Source: Caulobacteraceae bacterium (GTDB lineage: Bacteria; Pseudomonadota; Alphaproteobacteria; Caulobacterales; Caulobacteraceae). Taken from it: DNA of 39,413 bases. The position numbers were made by a program, and so were the translations under genes. This document shows, piece after piece, positions 15,472 through 26,531 of the stretch. Below the pieces are notes generated by a model. That model had not been told where the DNA came from. It did not search any database and saw nothing but the letters and a program-made list of their open reading frames with translations. The stretch is taken from assembly GCA_019232665.1 (NCBI GenBank), contig JAFANN010000002.1, positions 1 to 39,413 of the forward strand, given 5' to 3'. Every line of letters starts with the position of its first letter. Position 1 is the stretch's first letter.

Positions 15472-16230
15472 TCAGGTCCTGAAGCGGATGGGCCCAAGTG
15501 CGTTGCGCACGGGAAAGACGTCGAAGCCGGCCTCGGCCACGGCGTCCACCGCCGCCTGAAGGAGTTCAGGCGTGCAGCCGAACGGGCTGGGTGTCGCGCT
15601 CACGTCATGCGTGTAGAAGATCAGCCAGGAACGCGGCGTCGCCGATTCCCGCACGACCGCCCTCAGCCGCTCGGCGTCGGTGGTTCCCGAATAGATGCTG
15701 AGGGCGCGCAGGGCGCCCAGGTCGGCGATATCGCGGTTGATCCCGGCGGAGGTGGTCCGGCAGGCTGCGAAGCGATCCTGCATGAACAGCTTGGTGCGCA
15801 GGTCGATATCGCCGAAGGGGAAGGCGAAGGTCGTCATGCGCACATCCCCGAGCGCTTCTCGGAGGAAGGCGGCGTTGGACTCCAGCTCTGACTCGAGCCG
15901 CGCTCGGCCAAGGTCGGGAGCGTGCACGTGCGAGGCGGTGTGACAGCCGATCTCGTGGCCGTAGTCGGCCAGGCGCACGACGTCGTCACTGTCGTAGTAG
16001 TCGATGCCGTCCTCGGTGAGGCCCTGGAACCTGGCGCTCAGGTAGTAGGAACCCCGAAAGCCGCGCCGCTCGAGGATCGCCGCGCCCGAAGTGGCGGCAG
16101 ACTTGGGGAAGTCGTCGAAGGAGAAGCTGGCGATCGGCCGCTGATTGACCATCCGGACAGTTCGTGTGCTCACGGCCGAGGCCGAGACACGCCGGGCAAG
16201 GTTGCGCAGTCTCGTCTGAAGGGCGGCCAT
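15472..16230 (-). CDS. polysaccharide deacetylase family protein (NodB homology)
   Basis: ASFSFDDFPKSAATSGAAILERRGFRGSYYLSA, HEIGCHTASHVH, FAFPFGDID; second gene of a minus-strand pair. Confidence 0.87.
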   Translation of the reverse strand: MAALQTRLRNLARRVSASAVSTRTVRMVNQRPIASFSFDDFPKSAATSGAAILERRGFRGSYYLSARFQGLTEDGIDYYDSDDVVRLADYGHEIGCHTASHVHAPDLGRARLESELESNAAFLREALGDVRMTTFAFPFGDIDLRTKLFMQDRFAACRTTSAGINRDIADLGALRALSIYSGTTDAERLRAVVRESATPRSWLIFYTHDVSATPSPFGCTPELLQAAVDAVAEAGFDVFPVRNALGPIRFRT

Positions 16231-16235
16231 GAAGG

Positions 16236-18149
16236 TCAGGCGACGGCCACGACCGCGGGTGTCGCTGGGAACGCCTTGTCGACGATGGCGACGACGTCAT
16301 GGTCGGGCAGGTCGGAAAGGCCAGGCGACTGGAGAACCTCCGCTTCACCCGAGGGGGAGAAGCGCATCTCGTCGAGGACCTGCCGGGCGGACTGGTTACG
16401 CCCCGAGAAGCGATAGCTGACCGTGACGTGCGACCTGCCCGATCGCGCCGCCTGTTCGATCAGCCAGCCGAAGAAGGCGTGGTCCACCTTCTTGTGCTGG
16501 ACCCGGCAGCTCATGAAGAAGTTGCCGACGTGAAAGGTCTTGGGATTGACCACGGCGAAGCCGATCACGCCGTAATCACCGAACCGGTCCGAGCAGGAGA
16601 GCACGAGACCCACGTCCTCCGCCTTTCCGGAGGCCAGGGCCTCCACATCCTCCCGGGAAGACGAGCGGCCGGCGTAGTTGAGCTGGTTCGTCCTCTGCGA
16701 GAGTTCGAATACCCGAGCAATGTTGGCGTCGGTGATCTTGTCGATCGTCAGGACCAGCTGGCACGACTTCAGGAATTCGATGAAATCGCCCCCGGACTGT
16801 TCGAGCGCGGATTCCCGCACTTCCTCGACCTTGTACATCGAGCGCCGGTTTCGGGCCTCGTCCGTCACGGGCGCGTCCAGTTCGGGCAGTCCCAGCAGAT
16901 CGCCGATGACGTCGTCGGAGACCACGCGCACGTCTTCGTGGACCGATTGGACTTCCGCACGCTCGAACGGTTGGTCGTCGATGAACAGGAAACTGTTCTT
17001 GTGGATGTTGAGCCGCGCGGCGATACGGTCGATGGCCTCGCTCTTTGGCCTCCAGGCGATCTGGGGCGCGAGGAAATACTCGTCGAGGCCAAAGTGGGCC
17101 AGCGCCGCCATGGCGTCGTCGGCGTTGTTCTTGCTGGCGATCGAATGAAGGATGCCGCGGCTATCGAGCGCCTTAATCGCGGCGACCGCCACCGGGTTCA
17201 GTTCGAGCTTCTCTAGCCCGTCCTCGATGAGCGTGCCGCGCCAGAGCGTGTTGTCGAGGTCCCAGACGACGCACTTGACCTTCTTCGCCGGCTTGGCGGC
17301 CGCGGCCGGCTCGCTGGAAGGCGTCGCTGCCGGGCGCGATCCCGCCGTCGCCTGGTCAGACCAGCGCACGAACTGGAGCTGGGTGAAGACGAACTCGCTC
17401 TCAGCCGGCGGTGACACAGGTTCGACCTGGAACAGCAGGGGACCTTGGAGATCGACCAGGGCCGCAATCTCCGCTGCGTCGACAGAGAGACGGTTGTAGC
17501 CGGGCTGGACCGTCACGTGCCGCTGGAAATACCGCCCTGTGGACACCTCGGGCTTCACGGTGAGCGTGAAGACCGTCTCCTGCGGCGCGCCGCTGACACA
17601 CTCCATCAGGAAGGCGTCGAGGGCTGTTGACCCGACACGGTCGGCTATGTGGGTCTTGACGCGGTTCCAGCCGATCGCGGCGACATCCCGCGCCCTGTGC
17701 GGCCCGGCGATCGCCCCGATCAGCCCAGCGACAGCGTCGTCCGCAGCGGCGAGGGTGCGCGCGCGGCCGACTGGCAGGGCCCTGGCGCGACCGGAGGCCT
17801 CGAGCTTGCCCCACTGGCGGAAGGCGACGCGTAATCCGCGCACGTCGGATGCGCCGTTCGTCCTGACCGCTTCGAGCCCGCGGTCGAACCGCCGACACTT
17901 CAGATCGCGTCGCGGGGTGTAGAAGGCGCAAGTCGAGTAACAGGAGGGCATCACGCACTCTGTGCAGTGTTCGCCCCAGACAAGCGCAGATTGTCCGGCG
18001 ATCGAGTGTCGTGTTTCGAGCACTTGTTTCAAGACTTGCGGATCCAGCTCAATCTGAGCTGTACGGGTTTCACCGATGACGGTCTGCCGCATGCTCGGAT
18101 CGTCCTTGCTGCTCAATCCGGACGGCGCGAACAGTAGAATTTCTACCAA
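16236..18149 (-). CDS. HAD-IIIC family phosphatase / FkbH-like protein with Cys-rich N-terminal region and C-terminal GNAT-like domain
   Basis: KCVVWDLDNTLWRGTLIEDG, SFLFIDDQPFERAEVQ, C-terminal VGNFFMSCRVQHKKVDHAFFGWLIEQA; N-terminal HCTECVMPSCYSTCAFYTPRRDLKC. Start may instead be internal ATG at 18092. Confidence 0.86.
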   Translation of the reverse strand: MVEILLFAPSGLSSKDDPSMRQTVIGETRTAQIELDPQVLKQVLETRHSIAGQSALVWGEHCTECVMPSCYSTCAFYTPRRDLKCRRFDRGLEAVRTNGASDVRGLRVAFRQWGKLEASGRARALPVGRARTLAAADDAVAGLIGAIAGPHRARDVAAIGWNRVKTHIADRVGSTALDAFLMECVSGAPQETVFTLTVKPEVSTGRYFQRHVTVQPGYNRLSVDAAEIAALVDLQGPLLFQVEPVSPPAESEFVFTQLQFVRWSDQATAGSRPAATPSSEPAAAAKPAKKVKCVVWDLDNTLWRGTLIEDGLEKLELNPVAVAAIKALDSRGILHSIASKNNADDAMAALAHFGLDEYFLAPQIAWRPKSEAIDRIAARLNIHKNSFLFIDDQPFERAEVQSVHEDVRVVSDDVIGDLLGLPELDAPVTDEARNRRSMYKVEEVRESALEQSGGDFIEFLKSCQLVLTIDKITDANIARVFELSQRTNQLNYAGRSSSREDVEALASGKAEDVGLVLSCSDRFGDYGVIGFAVVNPKTFHVGNFFMSCRVQHKKVDHAFFGWLIEQAARSGRSHVTVSYRFSGRNQSARQVLDEMRFSPSGEAEVLQSPGLSDLPDHDVVAIVDKAFPATPAVVAVA

Positions 18150-18328
18150 TCATCAAGCACCAGTCGCGAATTTATATATCCTCCGGCCGGTCTTACGGCA
18201 AGGGTGCGGCGCCGTCCGGTCCGGGTCCTGTCACCCAACGCGCCGGCGGCGTTTTTGGTCGCGGGGAACCTTTGCAGGGAACGGGACATTCGAGCCTCGG
18301 GCGAACCCTGAGATCCGGAGATACCGCG

Positions 18329-18913
18329 ATGACGCAAGCCGCCGGCAATGCCGGGACGAGCGACAAGCCGTTCCTGAGCGACGTGATCAGCCTGCGGGAG
18401 CGGGCCCGCAAGAGCCTCGAGGACGGGGCGGTCACGAGCGCCTATCGGGGCGATCCGAAGAAGGCCGTGGACATCCTGCAGTCGGTGCTGGCTACGGAGA
18501 TCGTCTGCGTCCTTCGCTATACGATGCATTCGATCGCGGCGACCGGCATCTCCAGCGAGGGTCCGAAGGCGGAATTCCTCCAGCACGCGAAGGAAGAGCA
18601 GGAGCATATGATGGCCGTGGCCGAGCGGATCACCCAGCTCGGCGGCGTTCCGAACTTCGACCCCGAAGGCCTCGCGACGCGATCGGCGTCACAATACGGC
18701 ACCGTGGGCAACCTCGTGGAGATGATCCGGGAGAACCTGATCGCCGAACGGATCGCCATCGAGCACTACCAGGAGCTGATCCGCTATTTCGGGGACGACG
18801 ATCCCACGACCCGGCGGATGCTCGAGTGGATCCTGTCGGTGGAGGAGGAACACGCCGACGACATGCACGACCTGCTGGTGGCTCATGAGGGAAAACCGCC
18901 GCTCGAACGGTGA
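18329..18913 (+). CDS. ferritin-like domain protein (bacterioferritin-type)
   Basis: LQSVLATEIVCVLRYTMHSIAATG...AEFLQHAKEEQEHMMAVAERITQLGG...IAERIAIEHYQELIRYFGDDDPTTRRMLEWILSVEEEHADDM: regularly spaced Glu/His in a four-helix bundle. Confidence 0.88.
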   Translation: MTQAAGNAGTSDKPFLSDVISLRERARKSLEDGAVTSAYRGDPKKAVDILQSVLATEIVCVLRYTMHSIAATGISSEGPKAEFLQHAKEEQEHMMAVAERITQLGGVPNFDPEGLATRSASQYGTVGNLVEMIRENLIAERIAIEHYQELIRYFGDDDPTTRRMLEWILSVEEEHADDMHDLLVAHEGKPPLER

Positions 18914-19013
18914 AAAACCGCTCCCGCGGCGCCGCGACCGGTTGCCAGACAGAGCCGCTCCGGTATGAGAGGCCCGCCTTGGGGGCAGCCCTCCGCTTCC
19001 TAGATAAGGACCC

Positions 19014-19352
19014 ATGAAAGATCCGTTGAAGACCGGCTTCGCCGATCGCCTGACCGCGCAGGCTGAGGCGAAAAAGGCCATGCTTGCCAAATTCAAACCG
19101 AAACCCACGGTCCAGGCCGAGGTGTTCGAAAGCCGGGAAGACATCCGGCAAAAGGAACTCGAGACCGTGCGCGCGGCGCGGGCCGAGGCCAAGGAGCTGG
19201 CGAGGCAGGCGGCCGAGGCCAAGCGCCTCACCGACCTCGAGATGAAGCGTGGCGAGCGCAAGCAGCGCAAGGCCACGACAAAGGCCGAGCAACGGGCAGC
19301 CCGCGAGGCCAAGGCGGCTGCGCGTCGCACCCTCATGCGACCAAGCTCCTAG
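19014..19352 (+). CDS. DUF6481-like highly charged small protein
   Basis: MKDPLKTGFADRLTAQAEAKKAMLAKFKPKP...; Lys/Arg/Ala/Glu-rich, helical throughout. Confidence 0.72.
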   Translation: MKDPLKTGFADRLTAQAEAKKAMLAKFKPKPTVQAEVFESREDIRQKELETVRAARAEAKELARQAAEAKRLTDLEMKRGERKQRKATTKAEQRAAREAKAAARRTLMRPSS

Positions 19353-19464
19353 AGCACGCCCCGTTCAGGCGGAGTCACATGAACGGGATCAACGTGCTCT
19401 AGATTCAAGAGCTTGAGCGCGTTATCATCGCAAAACCAGTTCCCACTTTTGCGGAACGCGCTCT
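19351..19464. repeat. two-hairpin intergenic repeat, copy 1
   Basis: AGAGCACGcCCCGTTCAggcggagtcacaTGAACGGGatcaaCGTGCTCT followed by TTGAGCGCGTT...GGAACGCGCTCT; shares long blocks with 27432-27549. Confidence 0.9.
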
Positions 19465-19471
19465 GACAGCT

Positions 19472-19491
19472 GGCCTCGCGGAAGCGAGGCC
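19472..19491. terminator. candidate hairpin terminator between convergent genes
   Basis: GGCCTCGC-GGAA-GCGAGGCC, perfect 8-bp stem with 4-nt loop immediately after repeat copy 1. Confidence 0.55.
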
Positions 19492-19521
19492 TTCAGACAA
19501 TCCAGCAGATCGCCGGTCGCC

Positions 19522-20541
19522 TCACTGAGTCATGTCGAGGCGGCTGATCACCTTCTGTCGCGCCCAGTGGCTGGAGATGTTGTTGCGGAAATAGCGCGGG
19601 CGGTCCTCGAGGACCTCAGTCTCCAGCCACAAGCGCTTGAGATGACGTACCCTGCCGGCCGCACGATCATCCGTATACGGAGCACGGCCATGCAGAACGT
19701 GGTAGTTGTTGATGAACTGCATGTCGCCCGGCCGAAAATCCATGAAGACGCTGTAGGCCCCGCTCTCGGCCCGATCGTGCATCCAGTCTAGCGCCTCGAT
19801 CGCCTTATCCGTCAGCCTGGGCGCGTCCGGGTGACGTTGCGAGGCGCGGATGTAGGCGCCGATCAGGCGGACGAACAGCCGGCCGCCGCATTCGGTGAAG
19901 ACCGGGACCTCGTACCAACCCTTGGCGCCGGGAGCCTGTTCTCCCCGCATGTCATAGGGCTGCGGCTTGTAGAGCTCTTCAGCGAGATCGGGACGCTCGC
20001 GCACCAGGTCGTTGTGCAGGGCGACCGAGTTGCAGACGGCCGAGGCGCCGCCGCTGGCGCCGCCGGCAAGGCACATCAGGCCCACGAGATCGGAGCCGTC
20101 GCAGTGGAACTCCAGGCCGATCTGGCCCAGTTCGTTGCCGCGCGCGGTCGGGTCGCCCGGAGCCTTGCCCTGGTCGGTCACGTCGCCGAGCAGGTGACCG
20201 TAGTGGTTCTGCGGCCAGGGTTTTCCAAGGTGGGCGCCAATCCCCCAGTAGGCGAGGCACATCTCGTCGTTCGACCAGCGTTCGCGAGGCAGGCCGCGGA
20301 GGAGGACGAATCCCCGCCCGTTCATCAATTCGCCCTCGATCTTCTGCAGGCGCGCGCCCAGCGTGGGCAGAGGGAAGTCCGCCTTGCCGATGTCGAGGAA
20401 ATCCTCCGAAACGTCGCGGGCGTGCGCGATCGCGGCGTCCAGTTCCGCAACCTCAGTTGCCGAGAGCACCTCGGTCCAGGCTCCAGGATCGGCGACGTCG
20501 CCGGCCCGCCACTCGCAGTTCGGCTCGAGAATACTGGCCAT
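19522..20541 (-). CDS. TauD/TfdA-like Fe(II)/2-oxoglutarate dioxygenase
   Basis: GFVLLRGLP, LEFHCDGSD (HxD), GDMQFINNYHVLHGRAPYTD, RHLKRLWL. Confidence 0.85.
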   Translation of the reverse strand: MASILEPNCEWRAGDVADPGAWTEVLSATEVAELDAAIAHARDVSEDFLDIGKADFPLPTLGARLQKIEGELMNGRGFVLLRGLPRERWSNDEMCLAYWGIGAHLGKPWPQNHYGHLLGDVTDQGKAPGDPTARGNELGQIGLEFHCDGSDLVGLMCLAGGASGGASAVCNSVALHNDLVRERPDLAEELYKPQPYDMRGEQAPGAKGWYEVPVFTECGGRLFVRLIGAYIRASQRHPDAPRLTDKAIEALDWMHDRAESGAYSVFMDFRPGDMQFINNYHVLHGRAPYTDDRAAGRVRHLKRLWLETEVLEDRPRYFRNNISSHWARQKVISRLDMTQ

Positions 20542-20553
20542 TCCGCTCCCCCG

Positions 20554-22287
20554 TTATTCCGCCGCCATCGCGACAGGCGCATGGGTCCCGCCGCGGAGGA
20601 GACGTCCCGGCAAGGCTCCGGTGGGGTCGCCATCCCGATAGGTGATCTGGCCGGCGACGATCGTCGCCGAATAGCCGCTCGCGCGCTGGATCAACCGGCG
20701 CCCGCCCGCGGGCAGGTCATAAGCCACCTTGGGCGCGTGCAGGGCGAGGCGCTCGTAGTCGATGACATTGATGTCCGCCCGGTATCCGGGACCGAGGACC
20801 CCCCGGTCGTGGAGGCCCACCGTCCGAGCCGTGTCTCGGGTCTGCATGCGGATAACGTCGGCCAGGGGAATCCGTGGCCCGCGTGTTCGATCACGTGTCC
20901 AATGGGTCAGCATGGTCGTTGGGAAGCTGCCGTCACAAATCATGCCGACATGGGCGCCCCCGTCGGAGAGGCCCGGAACGCTGTCCTTGTGGACGATCAT
21001 CTCGCGAACGGCGTCAAGAGAGCCTTCGACATAGTTGAGGAATGGCACATAGAGCATGCCTCGCCCTTCGTGGCTGAGCATGTGGTCGAGAGCGACGGCC
21101 TCGGGCCGCGCCCCGCGCGCGTTGGCTACGGCCGCGACGGTGCTCTCCGTCCCGGGCTCGTAGTCGGGCCGATCGGCCGCCAAGAGGTGCATTCGATTCC
21201 AGGCGCTGAACATCGGCCGGCCGGACTCCTCCGGCGGCGCTGCGAACAGGCGCTCACGGAAATGGGGATCGCGCAGCGCCGCCACGCGCTCGGCCAACGG
21301 CTGGGCCGCGATCTCGCGATAGACCGGCCAGCGGCTGAACGGGTTGACCGTCAACTCGAGCCCGAGAAGCACCCCGACCGGCCGGGCGGCAACCTGTGCG
21401 CGCATCGGCAGTCCCGCGGCGACCGCGTCCTCGAGCGCGTGCAGAAGGACCTGATAGCCCTTCGGGTTATGTCCGCCCTGGGCAAGGGTGAAGGAGAGCG
21501 GCCGTCCGCTCCGCTCGGCGATCCGTCGGAGCATGGCGAATTCAGCCTTGGGATCGGCGAAGTCGGAGACCACCTGGACGACGCCCTTGCCGGCGGCGGC
21601 AAGGCCGAGCGCGATGCCCGTCAGCTCGTCCTCCCCGGCCGTGAGCGTAGGTGTGGGATGGCCGTCGCTGGTGCGGTGGTTGAGGGTGCGTGAGGTGGAA
21701 AAGCCGAGCGCGCCGGCGCTGGCGGCCTTTTCCGCCAGGGCGGCCATGGCCGCGATATCGGCGGCGGTCGCTGGTTCGCGGTCGACGCCTCTCTGCCCCA
21801 TCACGAAGACGCGCAGCGCGGCGTGCGGCAGCTGACTGCCGATATCGACGTCGAAGCTCCTCGCCGAGAGGGCGTCGAGATAGTCGGGATAACTTTCCCA
21901 GTTCCACGGAAGACCTTCGACGAGGACCGGGAAGGGGATGTCCTCGACCCCCTCCATCAGCTTGATCAGCCTCTCGTGGTCGCCGGTCTTGCAGGGAGCG
22001 AAGCCAACGCCGCAGTTGCCCATGACGACGGTGGTGACGCCGTGCCAGGAGGAAGGCTGCATCCGGCCATCCCAGGTCGCCTGGCCGTCGTAGTGCGTGT
22101 GGATGTCGACGAATCCGGGCGTGACGATCTGGCCGCGCGCGTCGATCTCCTCAATCCCTGACGCCGTGATCTTGCCGACGGCGACGATGCGTCCATCCTT
22201 GACGGCAACGTCAGCCTCGCGGCCGGCGCCGCCCTGACCGTCCAAAACCTCGCCGCCGCGAATGACGAGATCGTAGGCGCGCTCCAT
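20554..22287 (-). CDS. N-acyl-D-amino-acid deacylase / amidohydrolase family protein
   Basis: [62 protein letters not shown]. Start at MERAYDL; ORF extends to 22323. Confidence 0.86.
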   Translation of the reverse strand: MERAYDLVIRGGEVLDGQGGAGREADVAVKDGRIVAVGKITASGIEEIDARGQIVTPGFVDIHTHYDGQATWDGRMQPSSWHGVTTVVMGNCGVGFAPCKTGDHERLIKLMEGVEDIPFPVLVEGLPWNWESYPDYLDALSARSFDVDIGSQLPHAALRVFVMGQRGVDREPATAADIAAMAALAEKAASAGALGFSTSRTLNHRTSDGHPTPTLTAGEDELTGIALGLAAAGKGVVQVVSDFADPKAEFAMLRRIAERSGRPLSFTLAQGGHNPKGYQVLLHALEDAVAAGLPMRAQVAARPVGVLLGLELTVNPFSRWPVYREIAAQPLAERVAALRDPHFRERLFAAPPEESGRPMFSAWNRMHLLAADRPDYEPGTESTVAAVANARGARPEAVALDHMLSHEGRGMLYVPFLNYVEGSLDAVREMIVHKDSVPGLSDGGAHVGMICDGSFPTTMLTHWTRDRTRGPRIPLADVIRMQTRDTARTVGLHDRGVLGPGYRADINVIDYERLALHAPKVAYDLPAGGRRLIQRASGYSATIVAGQITYRDGDPTGALPGRLLRGGTHAPVAMAAE

Positions 22288-22400
22288 CACCGCCTCCCTT
22301 TCAAACGTCTGTTTGGCCGGCATTCTGCGGCCGGGGAGGGGGTGGGCGTCAAGGACGATTCACGACCGTTCGCGGACGGCCGCAGTCTGATGGAGACGAG

Positions 22401-23558
22401 TTACGCCTGGGCCTCAGTGCCGGTGACTTCGTTCCAGAAGCGGCGGGCCTTCTTCAGGAAGCCAGTGGAGCGGGGATTGTGCTGCTCGCTGCAGCAGGCC
22501 TCCAGCTCGCGCAGCAGGGCCTTCTGCTTGGCCGAAAGGCGGGTCGGGGTCTCGATGAAGAGCTCGACCACGAGGTCGCCGCGATCGCGCGAGCGAAGGG
22601 ACGGCATCCCCCTGCCGCGCAGGCGCACGGTGCGGCCCGTCTGGGCGCCCTCGGGGATCTTGATCTTGATCTTCTTTTCGCCGCTGCAGTTCTCGCCGCC
22701 GAGCAGGCAAGGGGCGTCGATCTCGCCGCCCAGGGCGGCCGTGGTCATCGGCACGGGCACCGAGCAGAGCAGGTCCAGCCCGTCGCGCTCGAACAGCTCG
22801 TGTGGTCGCACCGAGACGAAGATGTAGAGATCGCCGCGCGGGCCCCCGCGAACGCCTGCGTCGCCCTCGCCCGAAAGCCGGATACGCGAGCCGTCGTCGA
22901 CGCCGCCGGGAATGCGCACGTCCAGAACCCGTTCACGCCGGACCATCCCGTGACCGGCGCAGGTCTGGCACGGATCAAGGATCAACCGGCCGGCTCCGCC
23001 GCATCGGGGGCACGTGGATTCGACCGCGAAGAATCCCTGACTGCGGCGCACGCGTCCCACGCCGTTGCAGGTGGCGCATGTCGTCGGATGAGTGCCCGGT
23101 TTGGCGCCCGAACCCTCGCAGGCTTCGCAGGTCATGGCGGCGGGAACCTTGATCTGCACCTGATCGCCCGAATAGGCCTGCTCCAGGGTGATCTCGAGAT
23201 CGTAGCGCAGGTCCTGGCCGCGGGCCGGCCCGTGGCTGCGTCCGCGGGCGAACATGTCGCCGAAGACGTCGCCAAAGACGTCGTTGAAGATGTCGTGGAC
23301 GTCGGCGAATCCGGCGCCGCCCTGCCCGTTCATTCCGCCAAGGCCGGCATGGCCGAACCGGTCGTACATCTGGCGCTTGTTCGGGTCGGACAAGACCGAA
23401 TAGGCCTCGTTGATTTCCTTGAACCGCCCGGCGGCCTCCTCGCAGCCCCCGTTGCGGTCGGGATGGTGTTCCATGGCGAGCTTGCGGAACGCCGATTTCA
23501 GGGCGGCGTCGTTGCAACCCCGCTCGACCCCCAGAACCTCGTAATAGTCTCGCATCAT
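22401..23558 (-). CDS. dnaJ: molecular chaperone DnaJ
   Basis: J-domain RDYYEVLGVERG...HPDRNGG; four zinc-finger CxxCxGxG-type motifs (CEACEGSG, CATCNGVG, CPRCGGAG, CQTCAGHG). Confidence 0.97.
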   Translation of the reverse strand: MMRDYYEVLGVERGCNDAALKSAFRKLAMEHHPDRNGGCEEAAGRFKEINEAYSVLSDPNKRQMYDRFGHAGLGGMNGQGGAGFADVHDIFNDVFGDVFGDMFARGRSHGPARGQDLRYDLEITLEQAYSGDQVQIKVPAAMTCEACEGSGAKPGTHPTTCATCNGVGRVRRSQGFFAVESTCPRCGGAGRLILDPCQTCAGHGMVRRERVLDVRIPGGVDDGSRIRLSGEGDAGVRGGPRGDLYIFVSVRPHELFERDGLDLLCSVPVPMTTAALGGEIDAPCLLGGENCSGEKKIKIKIPEGAQTGRTVRLRGRGMPSLRSRDRGDLVVELFIETPTRLSAKQKALLRELEACCSEQHNPRSTGFLKKARRFWNEVTGTEAQA

Positions 23559-23611
23559 CAGATGTCTTTATGCCGTTGAGATCGTTTCGCCCGTCGATCC
23601 TTGCATAGCAT

Positions 23612-23644
23612 CCGCTCCCGGGGCGGCGAGCGTCCCGAGAGCGG
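23612..23644 (-). terminator. hairpin in the dnaK-dnaJ intergenic region (attenuator or partial terminator candidate)
   Basis: CCGCTC(c)CGGG...CCCG(a)GAGCGG: 6+4 bp stem with one mismatch, just downstream of the dnaK stop. Confidence 0.5.
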
Positions 23645-23654
23645 ACGAGGGTTG

Positions 23655-25559
<1,905 letters not shown>

Positions 25560-25809
25560 GAATCTCTAATCCGCTCCTAAATCTGGCAAGCGGCGGCGCT
25601 GGCCTTCGGGTTATGAAGCGCCACTGTTTGCTGCCGCTCCCTCTATGGCGACGTAACCTTCGGACGCGTGTCCGCGAAGCTATCGACGCCGCGACTGGCT
25701 CTTGTCGGCGCCCGCCTCCACATGGGGCGAGCGACCGTGGCTCCGATATGGGATGGGGCCTGAACGTCGCAAGGGCGCCTGAATTGCCTCGGGCGCGCGC
25801 GATGGACGC

Positions 25810-26478
25810 ATGATGGAGATGTCTGCAACGCCTTCCCGCCGAACTGTTGCGCCCCAGGGATTTCGGCTCTGGCCTGGCCGCATTTCTCCGCGCGCTCAAA
25901 CGGACCTCGTCGAGGAGGTCCTGGCCCTGGCCCAGGCGGCGCCGTTCATGCGTCAGACGACGCCAGGCGGGCGGCAAATGAGCGTCGAGATGACGAGCTT
26001 CGGCCAGCTTGGCTGGATCACCGACGAGCGCGGCTATCGCTACTCGGCTGTCCATCCCAGGACCGGCCGGGCGTGGCCGCCGATGCCTCAGTCGCTGCTC
26101 GACCTCTGGATGGAGCTCGCCGACAGTTCGATGCCGCCGGACGCCTGCCTGGTGAACCTCTATCGCGGCGACGCGCGCATGGGCCTGCACCAGGATCGCG
26201 ACGAGGCCGATTTCGCTTTCCCGGTTCTGTCGGTTTCGCTGGGGGATACGGCCATCTTCCGGATCGGCGGCGTCGACCGGCGCTCGCCGACAGCCTCGAT
26301 CCGTCTGGCGTCCGGAGATGTGTGCGCGTTGTCCGGCGAGGCGCGCCTCGCCTTCCACGGGATCGATCGTGTCCTGGAAGGCTCGTCTCGCCTCATCCCC
26401 GGAGGGGGACGCATCAACCTGACGCTGCGCAGGGCGGCTCCGCGCCCGGCTACGGCTTGCGCGGCCGCCTGCGACTGA
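25810..26478 (+). CDS. alkB: alpha-ketoglutarate-dependent dioxygenase AlkB
   Basis: CLVNLYRGDARMGLHQDRDEADFAFPVLSVSLGDTAIFRIGG, FHGIDR, RINLTLRR: HxD...H...R motif order of AlkB. Confidence 0.9.
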   Translation: MMEMSATPSRRTVAPQGFRLWPGRISPRAQTDLVEEVLALAQAAPFMRQTTPGGRQMSVEMTSFGQLGWITDERGYRYSAVHPRTGRAWPPMPQSLLDLWMELADSSMPPDACLVNLYRGDARMGLHQDRDEADFAFPVLSVSLGDTAIFRIGGVDRRSPTASIRLASGDVCALSGEARLAFHGIDRVLEGSSRLIPGGGRINLTLRRAAPRPATACAAACD

Positions 26479-26531
26479 GCCATTCAAGACCAAAGCCGGG
26501 ACGAACAGTCCACAGGCATCGGGAGGCGACG

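Noticed and set aside
19831-21693. 620-aa plus-strand ORF antisense to the TauD-like and aminoacylase genes
   Set aside because: High-GC shadow ORF; biased composition, no recognisable motif, and both underlying minus-strand genes have clear catalytic motifs.
22479-23579. 366-aa plus-strand ORF opposite dnaJ
   Set aside because: Shadow of dnaJ; composition typical of reverse-frame translation.
25560-25809. Possible sigma-32 promoter upstream of dnaK
   Set aside because: Expected biologically, but I could not identify convincing -35/-10 elements by eye, so not reported as a feature.
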